Shown here: positions 25,923 through 34,342 of the stretch, one piece after another
Numbering within the stretch: position 1 is the first letter of the stretch
How the letters are laid out: every line of letters starts with the position of its first letter
Position numbers and translations under genes: made by a program
NCBI RefSeq assembly: GCF_009663775.1
Contig: NZ_RDBR01000018.1
Coordinates: 1-41,126 of the forward strand
Origin: Lactobacillus sp. 0.1XD8-4
GTDB lineage: Bacteria; Bacillota; Bacilli; Lactobacillales; Lactobacillaceae
DNA: 41,126 bases
Direction of reading: 5' to 3'
The notes under the pieces: model-generated
Seen by the model: only the letters and a program-made list of their open reading frames with translations
What the model was told of the DNA's origin: nothing
Databases searched by the model: none

Positions 25923-26681
25923 TTAATACCATTTTATTTCTGCAATCGCGGCTACTTGGTCGCCCATGGCAATTTGGTGATAGCTTGTCGCTTCGTCTGC
26001 CGATGGTTGATTTACCCGACTCTTGATTGTTTCGCCGTCCCGTACTTCTTGGAGGTACTGCAGGCTAAAAGACCGGAGCTGGTGGCCTTGCAAGAACTCC
26101 CGCCCGAGCGGATCAAGGAGCCAATCAAAGTACCGCGCATTATTTACGTGGTGGTTAGCATCAAGGTCAAAGTACCGCACTCGGTATTCCTGCTCAACGA
26201 CAGCCACTGTTTCCACCAGCTTATGCGGACGTTTCAAGCGAGGAATCCGTTTTACTAACGGCGATTTGAACGGCTCAATCAATGCTGGCGGGATTGATTC
26301 CATCCGGCGCGTCTTTAAGTTCATAAAGACAAAGATGGATTTGAAGCGCGCGTACTCGACCTGATGTTCCTTATCCATCACCCAAAACTCCCGAACCGCA
26401 AAGAAACGATTATAGGCTACTGCCCGGGTACCGAGGATAATCGTTTCCCCAAAGTGTGGCTGGTCATTATTGAGCTGACCTTCATACCCGCTGACGACCC
26501 AAGTACCACCAGTCGTTTGAACTTCATCAATTCCCAGTCCCAGACTCATACTATGCTCATCGGAGACCATGGAGATCATGCTTAGCAGCATACTCATACT
26601 CGGATGACCAGTCTCATCACATTCATAATATGTTAGCAAGTGGGGCATTTCAAAAGTTTGGGCGTCCTGTGTTAATTTCAT
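25923..26681 (-). CDS. Acyl-ACP thioesterase (FatA/FatB family)
   Basis: This 252-residue protein has the double hot-dog fold of acyl-ACP thioesterases: an N-terminal half with LTYYECDETGHPSMSMLL and GTWVVSGYEGQL, and a C-terminal half with the catalytic segment VRYFDLDANHHVNNARYFDWL (D-x-N-x-H-x-N, about 165-183). It hydrolyses acyl-ACP to release free fatty acid, which may adjust membrane lipids. Chain-length preference cannot be read. The ATG at 26681 follows TAGGAGAAGAAA, which overlaps the rsmI stop, so it is translationally linked to rsmI and is last in the operon. Confidence 0.9.
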   Translation of the reverse strand: MKLTQDAQTFEMPHLLTYYECDETGHPSMSMLLSMISMVSDEHSMSLGLGIDEVQTTGGTWVVSGYEGQLNNDQPHFGETIILGTRAVAYNRFFAVREFWVMDKEHQVEYARFKSIFVFMNLKTRRMESIPPALIEPFKSPLVKRIPRLKRPHKLVETVAVVEQEYRVRYFDLDANHHVNNARYFDWLLDPLGREFLQGHQLRSFSLQYLQEVRDGETIKSRVNQPSADEATSYHQIAMGDQVAAIAEIKWY

Positions 26682-26690
26682 TTTCTTCTC

Positions 26691-27557
26691 CTACAATTGG
26701 TGGTACTGCTTATATAGTTCTTGACGTTTGACATGGTTTTGCTTAGCAACAAGCTTAATTGCCGCGTTAGTCGAAAGGCCTGTAAGGATTGCCTGGTCGA
26801 CCTGCTCTGTCAATGATAATTGGGAAGTTGCGGGCGTTGCATCAGCCGGCTGGTCATTTCCTGCGACGAGGATCACAAATTCACCGCGGGCTTGATGCTG
26901 GTCATACCATGCTAGTACTTCCGCGAGCGTCCCCCGCGTGAATTCCTCATATCGCTTGGTCAGTTCGCGGGCCAGGACAACGCGCCGCTGGTCACCAAAG
27001 ACCTCGGCCATCGTAGCTAATGTTTTCTTTAAACGGTGGGGCGCTTCGTAAAAGATCATTGTCTCTTCACGATTTTTCAGCTTTTCTAAGGCCGTAACCT
27101 GTTGCTGGTGCTTGCGCTCTAAAAAACCAAAAAAATAAAACGGCTGGGGGACTAACCCCGAAGCAATTAAAGCCGTTAACCCAGCATTAGCCCCCGGAAG
27201 CGGGATCACCGGCAATCCTGCTTTTACAGCGGCTGCCACTAATTCCTTACCCGGATCTGAGATAGACGGCATCCCGGCATCGCTACACTGGGCAATTGAA
27301 AGGCCCGCTTTTAATTTTGCAATTAATTCGGGCACCCGTTGTTCTGTATTATGCTCATGAAAACTTATTTGCCGCGTAGGAATCTCAAAATGATTTAGCA
27401 ACTGCTGGGTATGCCGGGTGTCTTCTGCCGCGATCAAGTCGACTTCCTTGAGAGTTTTAATTGCACGAAAAGTCATATCATCTAAGTTGCCGATTGGGGT
27501 CGGCACAAGATAGAGGCTCCCCGACTGGTGTTCACTAAAACTACTAATTTGCTGCAT
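26691..27557 (-). CDS. rsmI: 16S rRNA (cytidine1402-2'-O)-methyltransferase RsmI
   Basis: This 288-residue protein is a tetrapyrrole-methylase-fold SAM enzyme acting on 16S rRNA C1402 in the decoding centre. It shows LYLVPTPIGNLDDMTFRA at residues 15-32, AEDTRHTQQLL, SDAGMPSISDPG, VIPLPGANAGLTALIASG and YEAPHRLKKTL, all RsmI signatures. The ATG at 27557 follows GGAGGAATC, which overlaps the end of yabA. B. subtilis has the same yabA-to-yabC order with a few genes between. Confidence 0.97.
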   Translation of the reverse strand: MQQISSFSEHQSGSLYLVPTPIGNLDDMTFRAIKTLKEVDLIAAEDTRHTQQLLNHFEIPTRQISFHEHNTEQRVPELIAKLKAGLSIAQCSDAGMPSISDPGKELVAAAVKAGLPVIPLPGANAGLTALIASGLVPQPFYFFGFLERKHQQQVTALEKLKNREETMIFYEAPHRLKKTLATMAEVFGDQRRVVLARELTKRYEEFTRGTLAEVLAWYDQHQARGEFVILVAGNDQPADATPATSQLSLTEQVDQAILTGLSTNAAIKLVAKQNHVKRQELYKQYHQL

Positions 27558-27565
27558 GATTCCTC

Positions 27566-27916
27566 CTATTTCGCCATTCCTTGGTCGTGACCAAAAATAG
27601 CATCAAGACAGAAAGTACACGATTCATTCGGCGCTAACCGTTTGCCATAATATTCGCTGCAAACATGAAAGCCTTGTTGGTACAATTCTTTCAAATTTTG
27701 CCGTGACCCAGACAAGTGGTTATCGTTATGCTTTGGCTGCTGTTTCTTTACTACTTGACGGAGATGCTCGTTTTCAATCGACAACTCAACGTTTTCTTCG
27801 AGAATTGCGGTTATTTGGTCTTGCAGTTGCTCCATATTGCTAACAAGGTCACGCGTTTGTTGCATTACTTGAGCAAAACGTTCATAAATATTACTTGAAT
27901 TATGCTGTTCACTCAT
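27566..27916 (-). CDS. yabA: Replication initiation control protein YabA
   Basis: This 115-residue protein has the YabA layout: an N-terminal coiled coil (about 10-65, EQLQDQITAILEENVELSIENEHL) and a C-terminal zinc-binding part with HVCSEYYGKR and CTFCLDAIFG. YabA binds DnaA and the sliding clamp and limits re-initiation of replication. The ATG at 27916 follows GGGGCGAGAAA; an in-frame TTG at 27937 overlaps the holB end and is rejected. It follows holB directly, consistent with a replication role. Confidence 0.93.
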   Translation of the reverse strand: MSEQHNSSNIYERFAQVMQQTRDLVSNMEQLQDQITAILEENVELSIENEHLRQVVKKQQPKHNDNHLSGSRQNLKELYQQGFHVCSEYYGKRLAPNESCTFCLDAIFGHDQGMAK

Positions 27917-27926
27917 TTTCTCGCCC

Positions 27927-28940
27927 CTATCTAGCACTTAATGTCTGTACAAGTTTGATTGTTAGTTGTTCGACAATATTTTGGAAATTAATGTTTTGCT
28001 CGAGCAGGTGGCGAGTCGCTAAGGTTAACTGACTCGCTGCTAATAATTGCTGAGCCGGGTGTTGGCTGACGACGGCCTGCATTTCACCTAAAATATTATT
28101 AAAGTGCAACCGATCGGGAGCATTAATCCCCGTTGCCAGCATTAATGTATCCCGCCAAATCAGCGTAATTAAGTCCAAAATAATCTGCTGTTTATCACGA
28201 TCAGCCGCTACTTTTAGAAGCAATGTCTGCACATCAACGAACCCAAGCATATCACCCTTAGCAGTATCCTTATACCACTGCACAACTGCCTTAATAGCCT
28301 CGTCAAACCAGCCATCTTCTTGCCATTGCTCAATAGTTGCCACCGAATCGGTAATCCCAACTGCAATCTGGCGCTGGGTTGGGGAAATATCATGTTCGGC
28401 TAACACTTTTAAAAGAGCTTCTCTTTTTAATGGCGGCAATTCAATTACCTGCGTCCGTGATCGAATCGTCGGAAGAACTGCACTCTTGTTAGTCGTCAAC
28501 ATTAGGATATAAACACCAGTGCCTGGTTCTTCGATGAACTTTAAGAGGCTATTAGCAGCTCCGTTGGTCATCTTGTCGGCATCTTGGATAATAAATAATT
28601 TTTTATTTCCTTCGACAGCGCTTTTAGTAAATTCCGCTTTAAGGCGCCGAATCTCATCAACCTTAATCTGACGGCCGGCCGGAGCTGCGTAGACAATATC
28701 TGGATGGTTGCCAGATAAAATCCGCTGACATTCAGGACAAGTCAAGTCCGGCTCATTATCTTCCGGATGAAGGCAAAAGAGCCGCAATGCTAACCACTTG
28801 GCAATTGACATCTTGCCTGCTCCTCCTGGCCCAACTAATAGGTATGCATGGGCAAGCTCCTTATTTGCTAAGATTTTTTGAAAACGGGCCACAATCGTTG
28901 GTTGTAATCGTTCAGCCCGTGTCCGTCCTTGTTCAGCCAC
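27927..28940 (-). CDS. holB: DNA polymerase III subunit delta'
   Basis: This protein (337 residues from the chosen start) is the clamp-loader delta' subunit. It has HAYLLVGPGGAGKMSIAKWLA (Walker A, about 33-45), a cysteine cluster around LTCPECQRIL, the KLFIIQDADKM strand and a NSLLKFIEEPG segment. The usual SRC motif reads SRT (IRSRTQVIELP). I start at GTG 28940, 5 nt after a consensus AGGTGA; an in-frame GTG at 28949 overlaps that site. It follows darA by about 14 nt. Confidence 0.93.
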   Translation of the reverse strand: MAEQGRTRAERLQPTIVARFQKILANKELAHAYLLVGPGGAGKMSIAKWLALRLFCLHPEDNEPDLTCPECQRILSGNHPDIVYAAPAGRQIKVDEIRRLKAEFTKSAVEGNKKLFIIQDADKMTNGAANSLLKFIEEPGTGVYILMLTTNKSAVLPTIRSRTQVIELPPLKREALLKVLAEHDISPTQRQIAVGITDSVATIEQWQEDGWFDEAIKAVVQWYKDTAKGDMLGFVDVQTLLLKVAADRDKQQIILDLITLIWRDTLMLATGINAPDRLHFNNILGEMQAVVSQHPAQQLLAASQLTLATRHLLEQNINFQNIVEQLTIKLVQTLSAR

Positions 28941-28954
28941 CCATCTCACCTACT

Positions 28955-29278
28955 TTAAAATTTAATGAAATCCTCGATTGGTAAAACGAAGACCGTTGCG
29001 CCACCAATCTTTACGTTAACAGGGAAAGCCGAACCGCCCTCAACATCCATATGCATTTGCGAAGTAACGTATTGTTCACGCGATTCAGCGTTTTTCTTAA
29101 TCACATCAAGAACTTCTTGAACCCGGTCATCTTCAATCCCGATTAAGAAAGTCGCGTTCCCTTCCCGAAGGAATCCACCAGTAGTAGCTAACTGCGTCAT
29201 GTGAATCTCGGCCTTATTAAAGGCTTTCCGCAAGCGGTTGCTATCCTTTGATTGAACAATTGCAATAATCATTTTCAT
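28955..29278 (-). CDS. darA: Cyclic di-AMP receptor DarA (PstA/YaaQ family)
   Basis: This 107-residue protein is a PII-like trimer former that binds c-di-AMP. It begins MKMIIAIVQSKDSNRLRKAF and continues with TQLATTGGFLREGNATFLIGIED (about 31-53) and a late VKIGGATVFVLPIEDFIKF, matching YaaQ/DarA closely. Its downstream partners remain unclear in Gram-positives. It lies between tmk and holB, as in B. subtilis (tmk-yaaQ-yaaR-holB, with yaaR absent here). The ATG follows AAAGGGTGA. KimA, a c-di-AMP-controlled transporter family, is encoded in the same window. Confidence 0.95.
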   Translation of the reverse strand: MKMIIAIVQSKDSNRLRKAFNKAEIHMTQLATTGGFLREGNATFLIGIEDDRVQEVLDVIKKNAESREQYVTSQMHMDVEGGSAFPVNVKIGGATVFVLPIEDFIKF

Positions 29279-29296
29279 AATTAATCACCCTTTTCG

Positions 29297-29938
29297 TTAA
29301 AATAACTCTGAAAACCGGTCATGAATTGTTGTTTTTACATCGTTAATTACAGTTGGCAGCGGCTGGCTCGCGTCAATCAGCTTAATCCGCGCTGGATGTC
29401 GTTGCTGGAGACGTAAGTATGACTGGCGAACCGTTTGGTGGAAGGCCAGCTTTTCCTTGTCAAGACGGTTAACTTGGTTGGCGCGGTGCTCTGCAATTCG
29501 CTGCAAGCCTAATTCTGATTCAATATCAAGGTAAATCGTAAGGTCCGGCATCAAGCCGTCAATTGCAAACTGGTTAATCTGCCAAATTTCTTGTTCACCA
29601 AGTCCGCGTCCTGCCCCTTGATATGCAATTGAGCTATCGACATAGCGGTCGCATAAGATCGTCTTGCCTGCTTTTAACGCTGGAATTATCTCGGAAACAA
29701 CCACTTGGCGTCGGGATGCTGCAAAAAGCAACGCTTCGGTTCGCGGGTCCATATCAGCGTTCTGGTTGTCAAATAACAACTGGCGAATTTCCTCTGAAAT
29801 CCGACTCCCGCCCGGCTCACGAATGTACTTTACCGCTTCTTTGCCTAACTGTTGTTCAAGATCTTCTTGGATTTGCTGAATGACACTCGTCTTGCCAGCG
29901 CCATCTGGTCCTTCAAATGAAATAAATTTTCCGTCCAT
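29297..29938 (-). CDS. tmk: Thymidylate kinase
   Basis: This 213-residue P-loop kinase phosphorylates dTMP to dTDP. It has Walker A FEGPDGAGKTS (8-18), the REPGGSRISEEIR segment, ALLFAASRRQVV, and DRYVDSSIAYQGAGRGLG (the DRY/H motif). AGGAGAG precedes the ATG at 29938. It supplies dTTP next to polymerase III subunits in the same operon. Confidence 0.98.
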   Translation of the reverse strand: MDGKFISFEGPDGAGKTSVIQQIQEDLEQQLGKEAVKYIREPGGSRISEEIRQLLFDNQNADMDPRTEALLFAASRRQVVVSEIIPALKAGKTILCDRYVDSSIAYQGAGRGLGEQEIWQINQFAIDGLMPDLTIYLDIESELGLQRIAEHRANQVNRLDKEKLAFHQTVRQSYLRLQQRHPARIKLIDASQPLPTVINDVKTTIHDRFSELF

Positions 29939-29947
29939 TATACTCTC

Positions 29948-30196
29948 CTAGCGGTCAATAACGCCTTGATTTAACGTTCCATGTACTTTAAATTTGCGGG
30001 CAATCTTATACAAGTACAAAAATTTCTGCTCTTGAATCCGTGAACGGTAGTGAAGCTCACTATTAACGTTTGCTTCGTATACGGCCCGCTCCGTCTCACG
30101 TGCATGGTCCCAGCTAGCCTTCGTAGAATAAACCGCATCGAGGAGCCGTTCATTTCGCTGGTGTTCAACTTCATTTGATGTTCGTCTAAAAAACAT
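29948..30196 (-). CDS. yaaL: YaaL family protein (DUF2508)
   Basis: This 82-residue, strongly charged helical protein matches the YaaL/DUF2508 family that follows recR in many Firmicutes. It has no membrane span and no clear catalytic motif. The family function is unknown. GGAGATG precedes the ATG at 30196, overlapping the end of recR. Confidence 0.85.
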   Translation of the reverse strand: MFFRRTSNEVEHQRNERLLDAVYSTKASWDHARETERAVYEANVNSELHYRSRIQEQKFLYLYKIARKFKVHGTLNQGVIDR

Positions 30197-30200
30197 GCTC

Positions 30201-30803
30201 TTACATCTCCGTCCGCCCTTGAACTGCCTTAAATAGTGTCATCTCATCTGCATAGTCAATATCAGCACCAACAGAAAGACCGTGGGCCAACCGCGTCACC
30301 TTGATACCGGCCGGTTTGATCAGCTTAGCAAGATAACCGGCTGTTAACTCACCATCAGATGATGCATTCGTGGCAATAATGACCTCTTTTACTTCATCAT
30401 CTTTCTGCAGCCGTTTGAGTAAGCTCGTGATATTAATATCCTCTGGGCCTGTCCCTGCAACTGGGGAGATTACGCCTTGTAGGACATGGTAGAGGCCATG
30501 GTATTCGTGCATCCGTTCCATTGCCATAATATCTTGTGACTGCTCAACAACCAAAATTTGCGAACGATCCCGTGTCTTATCCCGACAGATCGGGCACGGA
30601 TCATCCTCGGTGATATTACCGCAGATGCTGCAATCATGCAGGTCGCGCTTTGCCGATAAAAGCGACTTAGCAAAATTTGTCACGTCATCTTCTTGCATAC
30701 TCAATGTATAAAAGGCCAGACGGGTAGCTGTTTTTTGACCGATCCCTGGCAGCTTAGTATAGCTTTCGATTAACTTAGCTAATGGCTCTGGGTACTGAAT
30801 CAC
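30201..30803 (-). CDS. recR: Recombination protein RecR
   Basis: This 200-residue protein loads RecA with RecF/RecO at gaps. It has the helix-hairpin-helix [15 protein letters not shown] (17-31), the four-cysteine zinc site CSIC...CPIC (C58, C61, C70, C73) and the Toprim segment [15 protein letters not shown] with [16 protein letters not shown]. The start is a GTG at 30803 (the complement CAC is in the sequence), with only a weak G-rich site upstream. It begins a few bases after the ybaB stop, so coupling is likely. Confidence 0.97.
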   Translation of the reverse strand: MIQYPEPLAKLIESYTKLPGIGQKTATRLAFYTLSMQEDDVTNFAKSLLSAKRDLHDCSICGNITEDDPCPICRDKTRDRSQILVVEQSQDIMAMERMHEYHGLYHVLQGVISPVAGTGPEDINITSLLKRLQKDDEVKEVIIATNASSDGELTAGYLAKLIKPAGIKVTRLAHGLSVGADIDYADEMTLFKAVQGRTEM

Positions 30804-30806
30804 TTT

Positions 30807-31115
30807 TTACAACCCCATACCTTGTGTGTACTTGCCAAGCTTTTGTTGGGTGGCATTGCTTACTTGGCTCATCCCGTCCTTAACAGCAGCAATAACCAAG
30901 TCTTGCAACATATCAACATCATCAGGATCAACTGCTTCTGGGTTAATCTTTAAATCAATTAATTGGTTATCTCCGCTGAAAGTAGCAGTTACCATATCAT
31001 CGGGAGCCTTTCCAACAAATTCTTGTTTAGCAAGTTCTTCTTGTTCTGCCATCATTTTCTTTTGCATTGCTTTAGCTTGCTTCATCATTTGTTGCATATT
31101 CATTCCACGCATCAT
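30807..31115 (-). CDS. ybaB: YbaB/EbfC family nucleoid-associated protein
   Basis: This 102-residue protein has the family hallmarks: methionine-rich N-terminus ([17 protein letters not shown]), [21 protein letters not shown] and a [21 protein letters not shown] helix. Dimers bind DNA and appear beside dnaX and recR in most bacteria. I place the start at 31115, about 11 nt after AGGA; the ATG at 31127 leaves only about 3 nt. Confidence 0.92.
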   Translation of the reverse strand: MMRGMNMQQMMKQAKAMQKKMMAEQEELAKQEFVGKAPDDMVTATFSGDNQLIDLKINPEAVDPDDVDMLQDLVIAAVKDGMSQVSNATQQKLGKYTQGMGL

Positions 31116-31133
31116 AATATCATCCATCCTTTT

Positions 31134-32957
31134 CTAATTATCTTCTACTTTTACTATCTCGCTGCCAAATATTTTTTGGGCAGCCGCCACTTGTTCGTCT
31201 TGAACGGGGGCTTCTTCAGTCGGTGCGTCCTCTTCTGATGGTAGCGGCGGTTCATCACTAGAAGCCGGAGCTGTTGCGCTAGCCTGACTCTGCGACGTGC
31301 TAGACGGCTTACCAGCTGACGAACTCTTTTTACCAAAGCCGTGATCCTGCAGAAAGTCTTTTCTGATTTGCGGCCACTTATCCTTCGGCACAAACACAAC
31401 TTGGCGTTCGTTCCCCGTTAAGCGTTGCAAGGCATCTTCCATATTTTTTAAGAGGGTCATGTCATCCGCTGCTTGCTGGAACAAGAAGGGATAATCGAAG
31501 GCCACAATGATGCCCACCGCACTCGCGGCAACGGGTTGCGATACATGCAATAAGGATCGTTGCGGAACCGATAGCATATTTAGCATATCGCCCCATAAGT
31601 CACGCACCTTAATCAAATCTTGCCGGGTTGCATTTTCAAGTACCGGGTAGACTTTATTAATATTAACATGAACTTTCTTTTGCTGAACTCGCGGCGGCTC
31701 ATTTTTTTGCCGAACAGGGGTTGCTCGACCATTGTTAGCAGGTGCTGCTTGCAATTGTTTAACCGTCTGCTGTAATTGCTGGATCTCTTGTTGCAGGTGT
31801 TTGATGGTGTCATCTGCCACGTTAGGAGCGGCGGCAGGCTGGCTAGTAGCGGACGCCGGCGTTGCTACTGTTTGCTTGACCTGCGCTAACTTAATCGTTA
31901 AGACCTCTAAGTACACATCGGGATGAGTCGTAAACCGCATTTCTTCTTGAATATTGTTTAGCTCATCAATCATCTGGTAGAGGACCGCTGATGACGCCAG
32001 CTGAGACAGTTGCTGAAAGTCAGCCTCTTTTAAGCCGGTACTTTCAACATTGATTAATGTCGGTGACTCTTGGTATAGCAAGACATCACGGATAAACGAG
32101 ATCAGGTCTTCAATGAAACGCTGCCCATCCTTTCCTTCCGCCAAAATGTCCTTCATTGTATCTAAGGCCGTTGCCCCCTCATGCTGACAGACTTGTAAAA
32201 AGTACTGCTTTAACAATTGTTTGGTAACGCTGCCAGTAACTAACAAGGCGTCATCAAGGTTTACCGCATTATCACTAAAGGAAAGTACTTGATCCAGGAT
32301 ACTCAAAGCATCCCGCATCCCCCCTTCAGCGGCATTTGCAATCACCCACAGGGCTTTTTCATCGTATGTCACCTTTTTTTGATCGAGAATATACTTCATC
32401 CGGTCAAAGGCATCCTGAGACGAAATCCGACGAAAATCAAACCGCTGTACCCGGGAAATAATCGTCAACGGGATCTTATGCGGTTCAGTCGTCGCAAGGA
32501 TAAAAATCACATTGGCAGGCGGCTCTTCAAGTGTCTTTAACAACGCATTGAAAGCCCCTGTCGACAGCATATGGACTTCATCGATAATATAGACCTTATA
32601 ATCGGCCTGCGTTGGCGCATACTTTGCCTTATCCCGAATATCACGAATCTCTTCGACACCATTATTAGAAGCCGCATCAATCTCAATAACGTCATTAAGC
32701 TGACCATTAGTAATCGCCTTACATGTGGCACACTCATTGCAGGGTTCCCCATCTTGGGAATGGTGACAGTTAACGGCCTTAGCAAAAATCTTGGCTGCTG
32801 AGGTCTTCCCTGTCCCCCGCGGACCGGCAAAGAGGTATGCATGACTAATCTGGTGAGTAATAATTGCGTTTTTTAGGGTTCTTGTAACAACTTGTTGACC
32901 AATAAGATCATCGAATCGTTGCGGCCGCCAAACACGATACAACGCCTGATAGCTCAT
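31134..32957 (-). CDS. dnaX: DNA polymerase III subunit gamma/tau
   Basis: This 607-residue protein is the clamp-loader motor. The AAA+ module has Walker A GPRGTGKTS (45-53), a zinc module C64...CNECATC (C73, C76, C79), VYIIDEVHMLS and a FILATTEPHKIP sensor. A proline/glutamine-rich linker (about 365-425) and a domain with LRDLWGDML-like tau features follow, ending in an acidic tail. The ATG at 32957 follows AAAGGAAGT. It leads the ten-gene operon to 25923. I saw no clear slippery site for gamma production. Confidence 0.97.
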   Translation of the reverse strand: MSYQALYRVWRPQRFDDLIGQQVVTRTLKNAIITHQISHAYLFAGPRGTGKTSAAKIFAKAVNCHHSQDGEPCNECATCKAITNGQLNDVIEIDAASNNGVEEIRDIRDKAKYAPTQADYKVYIIDEVHMLSTGAFNALLKTLEEPPANVIFILATTEPHKIPLTIISRVQRFDFRRISSQDAFDRMKYILDQKKVTYDEKALWVIANAAEGGMRDALSILDQVLSFSDNAVNLDDALLVTGSVTKQLLKQYFLQVCQHEGATALDTMKDILAEGKDGQRFIEDLISFIRDVLLYQESPTLINVESTGLKEADFQQLSQLASSAVLYQMIDELNNIQEEMRFTTHPDVYLEVLTIKLAQVKQTVATPASATSQPAAAPNVADDTIKHLQQEIQQLQQTVKQLQAAPANNGRATPVRQKNEPPRVQQKKVHVNINKVYPVLENATRQDLIKVRDLWGDMLNMLSVPQRSLLHVSQPVAASAVGIIVAFDYPFLFQQAADDMTLLKNMEDALQRLTGNERQVVFVPKDKWPQIRKDFLQDHGFGKKSSSAGKPSSTSQSQASATAPASSDEPPLPSEEDAPTEEAPVQDEQVAAAQKIFGSEIVKVEDN

Positions 32958-32996
32958 CGCCAGACTTCCTTTCTGAATTTAAAAATACTATACAAT

Positions 32997-33002
32997 ATTA
33001 TA
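32997..33002 (-). promoter_or_regulatory. dnaX operon promoter -10
   Basis: CTTGTATAAT on the minus strand is a consensus -10 with an extended TG. The best -35 17 bp upstream (TACTTT) is weak. It lies between the SRP RNA terminator and dnaX. Confidence 0.55.
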
Positions 33003-33082
33003 CAAGGAATTAGTCCCATAAAGTAGGAAAAATATTTATTATTTATTTTAAGAATTGTTAAGCAGCGTTTGCTATAAAAAAA

Positions 33083-33107
33083 GACCTGCAGCGAAAGGCT
33101 GTAGGTC
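33083..33107 (-). terminator. SRP RNA terminator
   Basis: GACCTACAGC and GCTGCAGGTC pair around a short loop, followed on the minus strand by TTTTTTT. It lies just downstream of the SRP RNA. Confidence 0.85.
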
Positions 33108-33122
33108 AGCTTGAATATCAAT

Positions 33123-33212
33123 AAAACTTAGAGCACAAGGCACATCATACTTAGTGCTGCTTCCTTCCAGACCTGACACGGTTCGTAAGCATACCCTTGC
33201 TCTAAGGCCTTA
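33123..33212 (-). ncRNA. ffs: Signal recognition particle RNA (small bacterial type)
   Basis: On the minus strand the conserved Ffh-binding segment CAGGTCTGGAAGGAAGCAGC is exact (plus about 33157-33176). The outer helix pairs CCTTAGAGCAAGG (33194-33208) with CCTTGTGCTCTAAG (33127-33140). The RNA brings Ffh to ribosomes making membrane proteins. Ends are approximate (within about 5 nt). Upstream, TATTAT or TATACT near 33220-33228 on the minus strand gives a likely -10. The order tadA-SRP RNA-dnaX is the same as in B. subtilis. Confidence 0.95.
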
Positions 33213-33249
33213 CGGCAAATAGTATAATACACTATTTTTCACTAAAATG

Positions 33250-33762
33250 CTAGGGGTTAGTTTTATTTTTCCGGCGCGCTTCCTTTCGGCGCCGTCTTAT
33301 TTCCCGAAAAAAACTTTTTAGCATTTGACTGCACTCATCCCCGAGAATCCCAGAATAGACATTCACCTGGTGGTTCAGCCGCGTGTCATTTAACAAGTGA
33401 TATAAACTATCGACAGCTCCTGCTTTAGGATCAGCTGCTCCGTAATAAACGTTTTCTATCCGAGCATTAATAATTGCTCCGCTACACATAATGCACGGCT
33501 CAAGGGTGACGTAAAGGTCACAATCTTCCAGCCGCCAGCTATGTAAATTCGTGCATGCTTCCATCATTGCGAGCATCTCCGCATGATAGGTAACATCTTG
33601 AAACTTTTCCCGCATATTATGTCCCCGCCCAATTACTTGACCATCATGAACGACAACGGCCCCAATTGGTACTTCATCTAAAACTTTTGCCTGTTGTGCT
33701 TCAGCTATCGCCATCCGCATAAATTTTTGCTGGGCTAGTAATGATGAATTATTTTTTTCCAT
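33250..33762 (-). CDS. tadA: tRNA adenosine(34) deaminase TadA
   Basis: This 170-residue zinc deaminase converts A34 to inosine in tRNA-Arg(ACG). The zinc and catalytic residues are H60 and E62 in YHAEM and C90/C93 in EPCIMCSGA. VPIGAVVVHDG and a FFREIRRRRKEARRK basic tail are typical of TadA. The ATG follows TGGAGAAAATAA. It is separated from dnaX by the SRP RNA, with its own unit. Confidence 0.96.
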   Translation of the reverse strand: MEKNNSSLLAQQKFMRMAIAEAQQAKVLDEVPIGAVVVHDGQVIGRGHNMREKFQDVTYHAEMLAMMEACTNLHSWRLEDCDLYVTLEPCIMCSGAIINARIENVYYGAADPKAGAVDSLYHLLNDTRLNHQVNVYSGILGDECSQMLKSFFREIRRRRKEARRKNKTNP

Positions 33763-33902
33763 TTATTTTCTCCATTTACTTAAAATTATCCTGCTTTTCA
33801 GTGTATAATATTAATTTGGTTTTTCAAATTGATTTAGGCTTGACCAATCACCTGCTTATAATTTTCACAAAAAAAGTTTCACAGGTGGCAATTCCAGTAT
33901 TA

Positions 33903-33918
33903 AGTACTATATGTTGTG
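33903..33918 (+). promoter_or_regulatory. NrdR box 1 of nrdHEF
   Basis: AGTACTATATGTTGTG fits the NrdR consensus (acaCwATATAtwttgtgt type). It is the distal of two boxes 32 bp apart start to start. Confidence 0.7.
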
Positions 33919-33934
33919 TTTCACTATTTTCTCA

Positions 33935-33950
33935 GCACGAAATATAGTGC
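33935..33950 (+). promoter_or_regulatory. NrdR box 2 of nrdHEF
   Basis: GCACGAAATATAGTGC, read on the other strand as CACTATATTTCGTG, matches the NrdR box. It ends 8 bp before the -35, so bound NrdR would block RNA polymerase. Confidence 0.7.
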
Positions 33951-33958
33951 TTTTTTGA

Positions 33959-33986
33959 TTGATTTTTTTAAATTCCCCGCTATACT
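33959..33986 (+). promoter_or_regulatory. nrdHEF promoter
   Basis: TTGATT (33959-33964) and TATACT (33981-33986) are 16 bp apart. The start codon of nrdH is about 37 bp downstream. Confidence 0.65.
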
Positions 33987-34022
33987 AGAAAACATCGATT
34001 AACGTTTAGGAGGCTAATTAAA

Positions 34023-34244
34023 ATGGTAACTGTCTTTTCCAAAAACAACTGTATTCAATGCAAAATGACCAAGCGTTTTTTAGAACAACACAAGATTGCA
34101 TTCGTTGAACATAATATAGATGAACAACCAGAATATGTATCCCAATTAAAGTCTGAAGGCTTCATGGCGACCCCAGTAGTGAAGCTTCCCAATGGCAACG
34201 CATTTTCTGGTTTTCGTCCCGACCAACTAAACCAGCTTGCCTAA
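34023..34244 (+). CDS. nrdH: Glutaredoxin-like protein NrdH
   Basis: This 73-residue thioredoxin-fold protein reduces class Ib ribonucleotide reductase. The redox site is C10-I-Q-C13 (FSKNNCIQCK), followed by FVEHNIDEQPEYV and a GFMATPVVKLPNG cis-proline segment, as in NrdH. TTAGGAGG precedes the ATG. It is first of nrdH-nrdE-nrdF. Confidence 0.95.
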   Translation: MVTVFSKNNCIQCKMTKRFLEQHKIAFVEHNIDEQPEYVSQLKSEGFMATPVVKLPNGNAFSGFRPDQLNQLA

Positions 34245-34265
34245 TCAAATAGCATTGACAATCTT

Positions 34266-34296
34266 GCCAGGCAGCAATCCTCATTGTTGCGCTGGC
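34266..34296 (+). terminator. Hairpin between nrdH and nrdE
   Basis: GCCAGGCAGCAA and TTGTTGCGCTGGC pair with a mismatch or bulge, followed by TTCTTTATT. It could be a leaky terminator that lets nrdH outnumber nrdEF, or a processing site. Confidence 0.45.
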
Positions 34297-34342
34297 TTCT
34301 TTATTGGCATAATTAAATTATCTTAGAAAGTGAGTTATTAAC

